DNA of 33,974 nucleotides, from assembly GCF_000949865.1 (NCBI RefSeq), contig NZ_JWJH01000028.1, positions 1 through 33,974 on the forward strand, read 5' to 3'. Shown in pieces: positions 16,290-25,008 of this stretch. Numbering within the stretch: position 1 is the stretch's first letter; each line of letters opens with the position of its first letter. The notes under the pieces were generated by a model. The model saw nothing but the letters and a program-made list of their open reading frames with translations. It searched no databases and was not told the origin of the DNA. The stretch comes from Rhizobium nepotum 39/7. Lineage in GTDB: Bacteria > Pseudomonadota > Alphaproteobacteria > Rhizobiales > Rhizobiaceae. The position numbers were made by a program, and so were the translations under genes.

Positions 16290-17271
16290 GTCTGGCCTTT
16301 CCGGCAAGAAGCCCGAGCAGCCCCCCACGGGCAAACAGCACGACGCCGAGCAGGATCAGCCCGAGGAAGAACTGCCAGCGTTCTGTGAGGCCGCCCAGCG
16401 CATATTCGAAGATGACGTAAAGTGCGGCACCCGCAAGCGGCCCGAACAACCGCCCCGTACCACCGAGAATGATCAGCACGATCAGTTCCCCGGACATATG
16501 CCAGGACAACATGGACGGGCTGACGAAGCGGTTGAGATCGGCAAACAACGCGCCGGCCAGGCCGGTGATCATTGCGGAGATTGCAAAACCCGTCAGACGG
16601 ATACGGTAAGGAATGATGCCGACCGTTGCGACGCGCACGTCATTCTGCCGCGCCGATTGCAGGGCAGCGCCAAAGCGCGAAGCGCGGATCAGCGCAAACA
16701 TCCCGATCACGACAAGGAGTATCACATAACAGATCAGGAAATAGTTCAGCGGCCGCATGGTCATGACGCCAGGCAGCTGATTGCGGACTGTCATCGACAA
16801 CCCGTCCTCGCCGCCATAGGCTGGCCAGGAGATCGCGAAATAATAGACCATTTGTGCAAACGCCAGCGTGATCATGATGAAATAGACGCCGGATGTGCGC
16901 AGGCTGATTGCGCCGATTGCCAGACCGACCAGACCTGCGACCGCAACCGCCACAATCCAGACGATCCACATCTGGTTGGTGCCCGAGAGGCCGAACAGAA
17001 GCGGATCGCCTGAGAAACTATGGCTCGCGAGAATACCTGCCGCATAACCACCGATGCCGAAGAAAGCCGCATGGCCGAAAGAGATCAGGCCACCGAGGCC
17101 AAGCGCCAGATTGAGACCCGTTGCCGCCAGCGCCAGGACGGCGATACGGGTTGCGAGCGTGATGTAGAAGGGCTGGCCAAACGCATTTGCCGCAAATGGT
17201 ACCGCGAGCAGCAGGGCGGCCAGAATGAGATTGACGAGGTTTTCGCGATTCAAGATCATCATGTTACGCAT
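16282..17271 (-). CDS. livM: Branched-chain-type ABC transporter permease (LivM)
   Basis: This 329-residue membrane protein has about eight to ten hydrophobic helices and the LivM motifs GLNLALGLGGLISFGHAAFF near residue 53 and ILGGTGRLFGPLAGAA near the C terminus. It is the second permease of the importer and overlaps the LivH gene by eight bases and the LivG gene by eight bases, so the operon is tightly packed. It forms the transmembrane channel with LivH in the inner membrane. Confidence 0.93.
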   Translation of the reverse strand: MRNMMILNRENLVNLILAALLLAVPFAANAFGQPFYITLATRIAVLALAATGLNLALGLGGLISFGHAAFFGIGGYAAGILASHSFSGDPLLFGLSGTNQMWIVWIVAVAVAGLVGLAIGAISLRTSGVYFIMITLAFAQMVYYFAISWPAYGGEDGLSMTVRNQLPGVMTMRPLNYFLICYVILLVVIGMFALIRASRFGAALQSARQNDVRVATVGIIPYRIRLTGFAISAMITGLAGALFADLNRFVSPSMLSWHMSGELIVLIILGGTGRLFGPLAGAALYVIFEYALGGLTERWQFFLGLILLGVVLFARGGLLGLLAGKARHG

Positions 17272-18187
17272 GCGCCACCGGAAAAAGGCCGCGTGGCTTC
17301 ACGGCAAGGATGATCGCCATCACCACGTAGATTAGCATCGATGCGGCTGCGGCACCGATCATGCCCGCCTGGGCAGGTGCTACGAACAGCGCCATCAGCT
17401 TGGGGAGCAGGAAACGGCCCATTGTATCGACCACGCCGACCAATAAAGCGCCCAAGAGCGCACCTTTGATCGAGCCGATACCGCCGATGACGATGACAAC
17501 GAATGCGAGGATCAGGACCGGTTCGCCCATTCCGACCTGCACCGATTGTAGAGCGCCCACCATGGCACCGGCCAGGCCCGCAAGCGCTGCACCAAGAGCG
17601 AAAACGACGGTGTAGAGCGTGCGGATATCGACGCCGAGCGCACCGATCATCTCACGATCGCTCTGACCGGCGCGGATGCGCATGCCAAGACGGGTCTTTG
17701 AGATCAGCATATAGAGACCGAGGGCGACAGCCGCACCGGCTACGATGATCGCCAGCCGGTAGACCGGATATTCCGCGCCGCCCGGCAAGGCGACCGCACC
17801 CTGCAGAAGTGGCGGGATATCGAGATAAAGCGGGAAGGAACCGAATATCCAGCGTGTTCCTTCGGAAAATATCAGGATCAACGCGAATGTGGCCAGCACC
17901 TGATCGAGGTGATCGCTATCATAGAGCCTGCGGATCACCACGAGCTCAACGATTGCGCCCGCAGCAGCGGCGCAGATCAGGCTGGCGATCAGGCCGATCC
18001 AGAATGAGCCGGTCCATGCCGCAACGGTGGCGCATGCGAATGCGCCAACCATGTAGAGCGAGCCGTGAGCAAGGTTGATCAACCCCATGACGCCGAAGAT
18101 CAGCGTCAGCCCGGCAGCCATGAGAAACAACATGACGCCGAGCTGGAGGCCATTGAGCAACTGCTCGAGAGCAAGTGCGATGGTCAT
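17264..18187 (-). CDS. livH: Branched-chain-type ABC transporter permease (LivH)
   Basis: This 307-residue permease has eight or so hydrophobic helices with LTLIFGVMGLINLAHGSLYM near residue 28 and VIVIGGIGSIKGALLGALLV near residue 230, both typical of LivH. It lies directly after the binding-protein gene (nine-base gap) and overlaps LivM. It is one of the two membrane subunits of the importer. Confidence 0.93.
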   Translation of the reverse strand: MTIALALEQLLNGLQLGVMLFLMAAGLTLIFGVMGLINLAHGSLYMVGAFACATVAAWTGSFWIGLIASLICAAAAGAIVELVVIRRLYDSDHLDQVLATFALILIFSEGTRWIFGSFPLYLDIPPLLQGAVALPGGAEYPVYRLAIIVAGAAVALGLYMLISKTRLGMRIRAGQSDREMIGALGVDIRTLYTVVFALGAALAGLAGAMVGALQSVQVGMGEPVLILAFVVIVIGGIGSIKGALLGALLVGVVDTMGRFLLPKLMALFVAPAQAGMIGAAAASMLIYVVMAIILAVKPRGLFPVAHA

Positions 18188-18196
18188 GTGCTATCC

Positions 18197-19333
18197 TTAG
18201 ATTTTGCAGTCTTTGGCGTACGCATCGCCGTGATCGGTGAAGATCTTCTCGACCGTCTTGTTCGTCAGAACACCATCGAGCTTGACCACTTCCGTCAGGT
18301 AGATGTCCTGGATCGGATGCTGGTTGGTGTTGAACTTGAACTTTCCGCGCGGCGACTGGATGTCTGCCTTCTTGAGTTCGGCGCCAAATGCCGTCGCATC
18401 CTTGATGCTTGATTTGGAGGCGGCGGACAGAATGAGCTGGGCCGCATCATAGCCTCCCATGGCATAGAGCGACGGAAGACGGTTATATTCCTTTTTGAAA
18501 TCGGCCACGAACTTCTTGTTAGCCGGATTGTCCAGATCCTGCACCCATTGGCCGGACGCCTTTGCGCCGAGAGCGGCATCACCGATTGCGGGCAGAACGT
18601 CCTGACTAAACGAGAAGCCCGGGCCCATGACCGGTATCTTGACGCCCGATTGGGCGAACTGCTTCATGAACGCGATGCCCATTCCGCCCGGCAAGAAAGT
18701 GAAGATGCCATCAGCGCCGGATGCGCGCATCTGGGCGATTTCAGCTGCATAGTCCGTCTGACCGACCTGGGTGTAGACTTCGGCTGCCAGTTCGCCCTTG
18801 TAATAACGCTTGAAGCCGGTCAACGCATCCTTGCCGGCTGGATAGTTCGGTGCCAGGATGAACATCTTCTTGTAGCCCTTGTTGGCGTATTCGCCCATGG
18901 CTTCATGAAGGTTGTCATTCTGGTAGGCAGCGTTGAAATAGAGCGCATTGCAGTTCTTGCCGGCAAGTGCAGCCGGGGCCGCGTTGGTCGAAACGTAGAA
19001 CTTGCCTTGCGCGACCGCACCCGGAACAACGGCCATCAGAAGGTTCGACCAGACGATGCCGGTCAGCACGTCGACATTGTCGCTCTGAATCATCTTGTCG
19101 GCAATCTGGACAGCCAGTTCAGGCTTCTGCGCATCGTCTTCGGTGACGACGGTGATGTCCTTGTTGCCGGAATTCTTGATCGCCAGCATGAAGCCGTCGC
19201 GGGTATCGATTCCGAGGCCGGCACCGCCGCCCGAAAGCGTGGTGATCATTCCGATCTTGAGCGGCTCGGCAAAAGCCAGGCTGGATGTGCCGATGCTTAG
19301 CGCCATGGTGGCTACTGCAAGCATTTTCTTCAT
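18197..19333 (-). CDS. ABC transporter periplasmic substrate-binding protein (Liv type)
   Basis: This 378-residue binding protein of the Periplasmic_BP_6 class begins at ATG 19333 with a signal peptide (MKKMLAVATMALSIGTSSLAF, cleavage probably after AFA near residue 22) and a GGGAG ribosome site upstream. LKIGMITTLSGGGAGLGID is the N-terminal start of the ligand-binding lobe. Homologs bind amino acids or aromatic carboxylates such as benzoate and hydroxybenzoates. Given the neighbouring aryl-CoA ligase, the ligand is probably the benzoate derivative consumed by the pathway. Confidence 0.9.
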   Translation of the reverse strand: MKKMLAVATMALSIGTSSLAFAEPLKIGMITTLSGGGAGLGIDTRDGFMLAIKNSGNKDITVVTEDDAQKPELAVQIADKMIQSDNVDVLTGIVWSNLLMAVVPGAVAQGKFYVSTNAAPAALAGKNCNALYFNAAYQNDNLHEAMGEYANKGYKKMFILAPNYPAGKDALTGFKRYYKGELAAEVYTQVGQTDYAAEIAQMRASGADGIFTFLPGGMGIAFMKQFAQSGVKIPVMGPGFSFSQDVLPAIGDAALGAKASGQWVQDLDNPANKKFVADFKKEYNRLPSLYAMGGYDAAQLILSAASKSSIKDATAFGAELKKADIQSPRGKFKFNTNQHPIQDIYLTEVVKLDGVLTNKTVEKIFTDHGDAYAKDCKI

Positions 19334-19491
19334 GTGACGGACTCCCGTTTGTTGTTGTGTCGTTCCCAGATTCCGACGGCGGACGAGATTTCCACCGAAG
19401 GTTTTATTACCATCCACATTTGCGTGGAAGTTTCCATCGCACAGGCACGCCAAATTCCGCCTGTTGTATAGTATGGTTACGCGGGCAAATT
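19334..19491. other. Intergenic region between ligase and binding-protein genes
   Basis: These 158 bases follow the ligase stop and precede the binding-protein start, enough for a promoter. An inverted repeat TCCAC-6-GTGGA sits at 19413-19428, and an AT-rich TACTATACAA-type stretch lies near 19465-19480. No strong terminator hairpin with a T-run is visible. The ligase could read through, or the importer could have its own promoter; the sequence does not decide this. Confidence 0.3.
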
Positions 19492-21102
19492 CTACTTCAG
19501 CCTGAAACGCTGGATTTTGCCGGATTCCGTCTTCGGAAGGCCTTCCGTGAAGACGATCGAGCGCGGATATTTGTAAGGGGCGATCACAGCCTTGACGTGA
19601 TCCTGCAGGATTTTGACCATCAGTTCGCTAGGCTCCGAACCTTTAGTCAGCACGACGTGCGCCTTGATAATCGTTCCGCGTGCTTCATCGGATACACCGA
19701 TCACAGCGCATTCGAGCACGGCTTCGTGCTTGAGCAGCGCCGCTTCCACTTCCGGGCCGGCAATGTTGTAGCCTGCGGAGACGATCATGTCGTCGGAACG
19801 GGCTGCAAAGTGAAAATAGCCGTCCTCGTCCTGGGTAAAGCTGTCGCCTGTCAGGTTCCAGCCGTTGCGGACATATTCCTTCTGGCGATCGTCAGCGAGA
19901 TAGCGGCAGCCGATCGGGCCCTTGACAGCCAATCGACCCGCCGTGCCTCGCGGCACTTCGTTCATTTCCTCATCGACGACAATCGCCTCGTAGCCGGTTA
20001 ACGGCTTGCCGGTGCAGGCAGGCTTGCTGTCGCCGATGCGGTTGGAGATGAAGATATGCAGCATTTCGGTGGCGCCGATGCCGTCGATGATCGGCTTGCC
20101 GGTTTTGCGGACCCATTCCTCGAACACCGGGCCGGGCAGCGTCTCGCCGGCGGAAACCGCGACGCGCAATGACGACAGGTCGGCGCCGGCATCCATGGCG
20201 GCCAGCATGGCCCGGTAAGCGGTTGGCGCGGTGAAGCTGATCGTCGCCTTGTAGGTCTCTATGATCTCGATCATTTTCGGTGGGGTCGCCGCCTCAAGAA
20301 GCGTGGCAGCCGCGCCAAAACGCAGTGGGAAAATCGCAAGGCCGCCAAGGCCGAAGGTGAAAGCGAGTGGTGGAGAGCCAACGAATACGTCGTCCGGCGT
20401 GACATCCAGCACTTCCTTGGCGAAGGCGTCGGCAATTATCAACAGATCGCGATGGAAATGCATCGTCGCCTTCGGCACGCCAGTAGAGCCCGACGTGAAA
20501 CCCAGCAGCGCCACGTCGTCGCGACCGGTCTTGACCGCTTCATAGCGTACCGGCTTGCTGAGGGCGGCGCGATCGAGTTCGGCATCATGGTTGGCGGTGC
20601 CATCGAAGCCCACGACGAGCGTCGGATATTTACTGTCCTTGGCGGCCGCGACCATCTCGTCCATCAGGCGAGTGTCGCAGAGGCACAGCTGGATCTCGGC
20701 CTTCTCGATGGTCTTGATCAGTTCGCCGGCGCGCAGCATCGGCATGGTGTTGACGACGATCAGCCCGGCTTTCGTCGCCGCCAGCCAGCAGGCGACCATG
20801 GCCGGATTGTTGGCCGAGCGGATCAGCACACGATTGCCGGGCTTCAGACCATGATCCTCGGTCAGTGCCAAGGCGATCCGGTTGGTCCAGTCGGACAATT
20901 CCTTATAGGTGCGGCGCCGACCGTTGCCGATCAAGGCAGTATTGTCTCCAAAGCCACGCTCGACCATACGGTCGGTCAATTCGACGCCGGCGTTCAACCA
21001 CTCCGGATAATCGAAGCCTTCCAGCTTGATTTCCGGCCATTGGTCAGCTGGCGGTAGATTATCGCGCGCAAACGTATCTTGATGGCCTGTCGGTCCCAGC
21101 AT
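19492..21102 (-). CDS. Benzoate / 2-aminobenzoate-CoA ligase family (AMP-binding)
   Basis: This 536-residue acyl-adenylate-forming enzyme has the P-loop GFTSGSTGVPKATMHFH, the acceptor-binding DGIGATEMLHIF, LTGDSFTQDEDGYFHFAARS with the hinge Asp, and C-terminal KTESGKIQRFRLK with the catalytic Lys. These are characteristic of the benzoate-CoA ligase branch, as in 2-aminobenzoate-CoA ligases. It forms the aryl-AMP and then the CoA thioester, the substrate for the fused monooxygenase further along the strand. It starts with its own control region (palindromic boxes at 21150-21209). Substrate identity within the benzoate family is not certain. Confidence 0.9.
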   Translation of the reverse strand: MLGPTGHQDTFARDNLPPADQWPEIKLEGFDYPEWLNAGVELTDRMVERGFGDNTALIGNGRRRTYKELSDWTNRIALALTEDHGLKPGNRVLIRSANNPAMVACWLAATKAGLIVVNTMPMLRAGELIKTIEKAEIQLCLCDTRLMDEMVAAAKDSKYPTLVVGFDGTANHDAELDRAALSKPVRYEAVKTGRDDVALLGFTSGSTGVPKATMHFHRDLLIIADAFAKEVLDVTPDDVFVGSPPLAFTFGLGGLAIFPLRFGAAATLLEAATPPKMIEIIETYKATISFTAPTAYRAMLAAMDAGADLSSLRVAVSAGETLPGPVFEEWVRKTGKPIIDGIGATEMLHIFISNRIGDSKPACTGKPLTGYEAIVVDEEMNEVPRGTAGRLAVKGPIGCRYLADDRQKEYVRNGWNLTGDSFTQDEDGYFHFAARSDDMIVSAGYNIAGPEVEAALLKHEAVLECAVIGVSDEARGTIIKAHVVLTKGSEPSELMVKILQDHVKAVIAPYKYPRSIVFTEGLPKTESGKIQRFRLK

Positions 21103-21149
21103 TCTCGGTTCCCATTTTTATATAGTAGCTTTGTGCCTTTCATTCAGAA

Positions 21150-21209
21150 TTGCACCGCAAAGTTCAGCTTGCAAGAGAGAAATTTGAAGTTTGTAATAAT
21201 TTTGCAAAA
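21150..21209 (-). promoter_or_regulatory. TTGC-box palindromes upstream of the ligase
   Basis: Three short palindromes lie 48 to 107 bases upstream of the ligase start: TTGCACCGCAA (21150-21160), CTTGCAAG (21168-21175) and TTTTGCAAAA (21200-21209). All share a TTGC/GCAA core, with centres about 16.5 and 33 bases apart. An AT-rich TATATA at about 21117-21123 could be the ligase -10 box. Regulator unknown; candidates are the MarR protein and the divergent AraC-type regulator. Confidence 0.35.
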
Positions 21210-21318
21210 GCAGTTTTCGTTGGTATTTTCAAAGCGAGGCGGCTGCGCGGGCAGGTTGGTCGTAAAGGCCCGACAGGGAGCGCAGCCTAAATCCTATCGC
21301 TGAAAACGGTCTTGGCGA

Positions 21319-21371
21319 CGGGACCCCACAATTGTCCCGCTCCTGTTGAACCTAACGACCCCTTCGGGTCG
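21319..21371. repeat. Two adjacent small hairpins in the divergent region
   Basis: CGGGAC (21319-21324) pairs with GTCCCG (21334-21339) with a nine-base loop, and CGACCC (21356-21361) pairs with GGGTCG (21366-21371) with a CTTC tetraloop. Neither is followed by a T-run. They sit between the divergent ligase and AraC-type genes. No function is evident. Confidence 0.4.
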
Positions 21372-21382
21372 CAATCGCGCCG

Positions 21383-21466
21383 AACCGCGCGCTCAGTGCG
21401 AATTACTTTAAACCTGAAACATTGTAGCCCGGCGCGGTTGACAAAGCTTGGCTGCACACGCACGAT
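21383..21466 (+). promoter_or_regulatory. Probable promoter region of the AraC-type gene
   Basis: A TTGACA -35 box lies at 21438-21443, with a 17-base spacer and CACGAT (21461-21466) as a weak -10, about 70 bases before the GTG start. An 8-bp inverted repeat, AACCGCGC (21383-21390) with GCGCGGTT (21432-21439), reaches into the -35 box and could be an operator. Only the motifs are seen; regulation is inferred. Confidence 0.4.
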
Positions 21467-21537
21467 CCCTTTGCCGGAAGCGCAAGTCCGTTTGAAGAGC
21501 CTGATTGAGCAGCTTTTTTTGGGAAAGGAATTCTTAG

Positions 21538-22482
21538 GTGCACCTGGGCACATGGTCCACCATATCGGCCGGGCCCGCAGAACGGTTCGACTACTGGAAA
21601 GACATTGTTTGCGATACATTGCTGCATGTTGATGCACATGCGGCGGCCGATGTGTCGCGCTTTTCAGCCGAGTTGAGCCTGAAGAGCCACCTTGCGGGTA
21701 GCTTTGTCAGGTTCAAGTCGCAGGGGCATAGCATCGAGCGGTCCCATAGACTTCTGTATGCGAAGCCAGATGAACGATATCTCGTCAGCTATCAGGTGTC
21801 GGGTGTGACGAGCGTGACCCAGGGTGATCATAGGTTCCAGTTACGGCCGGGGGACGTGGGCATAGTCAGCGCTGCCCGACCGATGAGCCTGAAATTCTCT
21901 GACCCTGTGGAACGGATCATCGCGCTGGTTCCCCGCAGCGCGCTGGAAAAATCATGTCCATGGCTATCCCCCGGGGTGGCGCTTCATTTGCCGGGCGAAA
22001 AAATCGCGACCCGCATACTGTCGCATCTTCTTATGGAGCTCTCCACGAACGAAACGGAGATCGGCACCACCGAAGAGCTCGCTCTGGGTCACATCATATC
22101 AGAGTTGGTCGGAGTCCGGTCCAGTCAGGATCCCGGCTCGGTTCGGGATCAACAGCTGCGGTCCCGGGTGTTGGGCTTTCTGACTGCCCATATCGAGGAT
22201 CCCGAGCTTTCTCCAAGGATGGTAGCTAACCAGGTCGGCGTCTCGGAACGGTCTCTACACTACGTTCTTGCTAGGGCCGGAACCACGTTTCGCGGCTTCA
22301 TAATCACCGAGCGCCTTGATCGCGCTGCGGAAGCGCTAGGGTCTCCCATGTGGTCGCACAATTCCGTGTCGGACATTGCCTTTAGGCTCGGTTTCCGCGA
22401 CCTGTCGCACTTCAGTCGCCGCTTTAAAGAGAAATTTGGCGTTCCGCCGAGCAGCTACCGCTTGAGCAAAACCGCACGTTGA
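21538..22482 (+). CDS. AraC-family transcriptional regulator
   Basis: This 314-residue regulator has an N-terminal ligand-sensing half beginning ISAGPAERFDYWKDIVCDTL, of the AraC-binding-like cupin type, and two C-terminal helix-turn-helices with LSPRMVANQVGVSERSLHYV and SDIAFRLGFRDLSHFSRRFK, ending in the usual KFGVPPSSYR. The GTG start at 21538 has GGGAAAGGAA upstream with good spacing. It is divergent from the aryl-CoA ligase, the typical position of a positive regulator of an aromatic catabolic operon, but the MarR gene offers a second control. Effector unknown. Confidence 0.9.
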   Translation: MHLGTWSTISAGPAERFDYWKDIVCDTLLHVDAHAAADVSRFSAELSLKSHLAGSFVRFKSQGHSIERSHRLLYAKPDERYLVSYQVSGVTSVTQGDHRFQLRPGDVGIVSAARPMSLKFSDPVERIIALVPRSALEKSCPWLSPGVALHLPGEKIATRILSHLLMELSTNETEIGTTEELALGHIISELVGVRSSQDPGSVRDQQLRSRVLGFLTAHIEDPELSPRMVANQVGVSERSLHYVLARAGTTFRGFIITERLDRAAEALGSPMWSHNSVSDIAFRLGFRDLSHFSRRFKEKFGVPPSSYRLSKTAR

Positions 22483-22776
22483 GCAAGCTTGCCAAAAGCT
22501 CAGCTCGCGCTCAATGGTTATAGTCTGCGTCATCCGCGTGCAGCACTTCGTTGGGGCACCTGCGCTTACGCATCCCAGAACAGCCGTGTTTATCGCAAGG
22601 AAAACACCAAAAAAAGAAGGCCTAAAAGTCACGACAATGCTCCAAGTGGTTTCATGCGGCATCTCTAAGGCAGCGCGCGAGCCCCAATCAAATGATGATG
22701 TCTGGGGTCAGGAATGAGTTGAATCGGGCATCGGGTTTACGATTTCTACCAGTTAAACGTTACTGGAGTGATGAGG
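22483..22776. other. Spacer between AraC-type gene and insertion sequence
   Basis: No gene, RNA or terminator with a T-run is recognisable. TTGAGC just after the AraC-type stop can pair with GCTCAA about 30 bases on, but the loop is long and the case weak. The right end of this stretch joins the insertion sequence. Confidence 0.3.
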
Positions 22777-22790
22777 TGGACGGCCTCCGC
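22777..22790 (+). repeat. Left subterminal inverted repeat of the IS
   Basis: TGGACGGCCTCCGC is the exact reverse complement of 24104-24117. It lies 59 bases upstream of the transposase start. Confidence 0.85.
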
Positions 22791-22848
22791 ACCCGGCATC
22801 GTTGTGCCATACTGTGGCTGTCAAAGGTCACAATCGGGAGAACCGTCC

Positions 22849-23871
22849 ATGATGGAAGTTATCATAGTCGGCTTGGATATCGCCAAGCACGTTTTTCAGG
22901 TCCACGGCGTCGATCAAGGTGGTAACGCTGTTCTTCGAAGGAAGCTCCGGCGAGCAGAGGTCGTCAGTTTTTTCGATCAGTTACCACCTTGTCTAATTGG
23001 AATAGAGGCGTGCGCCACTGCTCATCATTGGGCTCGAGTTCTCATCAATCTCGGGCATGAGGTTCGGCTGATGCCGGCTTCCTACGTAAAACCGTATGTG
23101 AAGCGGCAGAAGAACGATGCGACAGACGCAGAAGCAATTTGTGAGGCGGTCACTCGACCAACGATGCGCTTCGTGCCCGTAAAGAGCGAAGAGCAACAAA
23201 GCGTGTTGATGCTACATCGCGCCAGGGAGCTGCTCGTGCGACAGCGCACAATGCTGATCAATGCTTTGCGGGCACATTTCGCGGAACTTGGCATCGTCAT
23301 GCGTCAAGGTTCTGCGGGCGTCAGCACGCTCATCGCCCTAATCGAGGACGATGAGCACGATCTCGTTCCCGACTTCACCCGTCGAGCTTTGATTCCGCTC
23401 GCAGAACAGCTGAGAGAGTTGTATCGACGAATTGCGGAGCTGGACCAAGAGATTATCCGCTGGCACCGAACAAGCGAGTTGAGCCGCCGTCTAGAAACAA
23501 TTCCGGGCGTGGGGCCGGTCACCGCGAGTGCGCTCTCTGCGACAATCGCTGATGCATCACTCTTCAAATCGGGGCGGCAAATGGCGGCATGGCTTGGTCT
23601 TGTCCCACGACAGAATTCGAGTGGCGGTAAGGAGAGGTTGGGACGGATCAGTAAACAGGGTGATCCTTATGTCCGCAAACTTCTCGTCGTCGGCGCTCAT
23701 GCTGTATTGCGCTTCAGTCGCAAAGAAGGAACGGGGCCGAAGAAGTGGGCCGCCGATATGCTGGCTCGCAAGCCGCACAACGTCGTCGCAGTCGCGTTAG
23801 CGAACAAGATGGCTAGGATAGCTTGGGCAATAATGGTTTCAGGAGAGCGGTATCGATCAATCCCGACCTGA
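22849..23871 (+). CDS. IS110-family (IS1111 subgroup) transposase
   Basis: This 340-residue DEDD transposase begins MMEVIIVGLDIAKHVFQVHG, with Asp10 as first acidic residue. Glu in LIGIEACATAHHWARVL and the two Asp in KRQKNDATDAEAICEA complete the RuvC-like site. The C-terminal domain has the helix-hairpin-helix ETIPGVGPVTASAL and QNSSGGKERLGRISKQGDP with the serine that acts as nucleophile in the family. ATG 22849 has GGGAG seven bases before it; the ATG at 22852 is the alternative. The frame is intact and of normal length, so the enzyme is probably active. Confidence 0.95.
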   Translation: MMEVIIVGLDIAKHVFQVHGVDQGGNAVLRRKLRRAEVVSFFDQLPPCLIGIEACATAHHWARVLINLGHEVRLMPASYVKPYVKRQKNDATDAEAICEAVTRPTMRFVPVKSEEQQSVLMLHRARELLVRQRTMLINALRAHFAELGIVMRQGSAGVSTLIALIEDDEHDLVPDFTRRALIPLAEQLRELYRRIAELDQEIIRWHRTSELSRRLETIPGVGPVTASALSATIADASLFKSGRQMAAWLGLVPRQNSSGGKERLGRISKQGDPYVRKLLVVGAHAVLRFSRKEGTGPKKWAADMLARKPHNVVAVALANKMARIAWAIMVSGERYRSIPT

Positions 23872-24103
23872 TACGGGAAGCTTGAGCCTTTGGAGATTGG
23901 TGAGGTGCAAATGGTGTGATGCGAACGGTCGAACCGGGGTCTGGAAGCCCGACATTGGGGTGATGTGCTCAATAGCTCGTTGGAGTGTATGGGACCAGAT
24001 CTGCGGAATTCATCAGGGCCAGCGGCATCGAACGGCCGCAATCAAAGGCCGTATACATGCCTGCACCCGACCAAGTCGCTGCCACACCAAAAGTCCTTGC
24101 CAA
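23872..24103 (+). ncRNA. 3' non-coding segment of the IS, possible guide (seekRNA/bridge RNA) region
   Basis: About 230 bases of non-coding sequence lie between the transposase stop and the right inverted repeat. IS1111 elements encode their target-choosing guide RNA in the downstream non-coding end, whereas IS110 elements have it upstream. This location and size fit, but I did not fold the RNA or locate its target-binding loops. Confidence 0.45.
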
Positions 24104-24117
24104 GCGGAGGCCGTCCA
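24104..24117 (+). repeat. Right subterminal inverted repeat of the IS
   Basis: GCGGAGGCCGTCCA is the exact reverse complement of 22777-22790 and marks the 3' end of the element. Confidence 0.85.
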
Positions 24118-25008
24118 TACATGAACCCCTCGGGCTGGATCAACGAGGCGCTTCAAACTAAGCTGCGTGCGCTGCGTGCTTTCAGGACGGCAGGCGTTCG
24201 TGCATGCTGACGGCGTGTCCGAGCCTGGTTGTCTCCATGCTATCGAAATCCAGTTGCTGCAAAGCCGCTCGATTTCCGCAGCACGGAACGCATATGGCTC
24301 TTCACCGGCCCAGTGCTCACACAGTGAGCGGCGATCAAGGAAAGCTCCAAACCTTCTGAGGCAGGTGTTCCGTCGCCGCCAGCAGCATCGCTTCCCTTCC
24401 TCCATGGAGTTACCTTTTTCGACAAAGAGCACAGGGTTGGAGTGTCTAAAGATCATTTTCGGCAACCGGGTGAAGCGGATGGTGGGGCCTGCACCTCACG
24501 CGCTGCAGGATCCACGGCAACGGTGAGGAAAAGACTATCGTTAGAAGTGGCGATGAAAACGTGTCCGAACCGTCCATCAGCACTTCGGTAGACGCTGCCG
24601 ACATCGTGTTAACAGAGTTCATTGGGCGCCCGGCCGGCCCTGGGCAAGCTTCTGTGCGGGCAGCACGCCCAACGAAAAGCCGGCAAGACGAGTTCAAAAG
24701 GGAATCGCCGGCGATGAGGACGCCTCGCTCTTGTAGCTCTTCGAACCCGATCCTATCGACGTAAGCGAGACCCTTTTCGACAATTCCGAACGTGCTTCCT
24801 TTGAACGGGTCCGGTGTGTGCACTCGACGTGCCCGCCGGATATCCGCTAAGCGCACAGGCCTGTGGTGAGCCCCTTTGCGTGGTGGAACAATACCTCTGC
24901 CATACGGCTCTCCAGGAGGCAAAATGGTCACGACATCAATAGTCTGTGATTCCGTTTCGTAGCAGCGATATCACCTGTCCGGATGTTTGGATTATGGCGT
25001 CACTCGCG
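24118..25008. other. Decayed stretch with one unrecognised minus-strand frame
   Basis: Most of this region gives no confident gene. On the minus strand a GTG-started frame at 24931-24446 (161 codons) has a convincing first part (VVTILPPGEPYGRGIVPPRK, then STFGIVEKGLAYVDRIGFEE) but a low-complexity later part, which suggests a frameshift about halfway. A second stretch near 24330-24260 reads EHWAGEEPYAFRAAEIERL. I do not recognise either family. They look like remnants of former genes beside the insertion sequence. Confidence 0.35.

Larger units (their letters stand above)
22770..24120 (+). mobile_element. IS1111-subgroup (IS110 family) insertion sequence
   Basis: A transposase gene is framed by perfect 14-bp subterminal inverted repeats: TGGACGGCCTCCGC at 22777-22790 and GCGGAGGCCGTCCA at 24104-24117. 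Subterminal inverted repeats identify the IS1111 subgroup of IS110. The exact ends are uncertain by a few bases, because IS1111 ends lie slightly outside the repeats and these elements usually make no clear target duplication. The element is about 1.35 kb and appears complete. Confidence 0.85.

Noticed and set aside
22514..22717. 67-codon frame between the AraC-type gene and the IS
   Set aside because: No ribosome site, motif or conserved context; likely chance.
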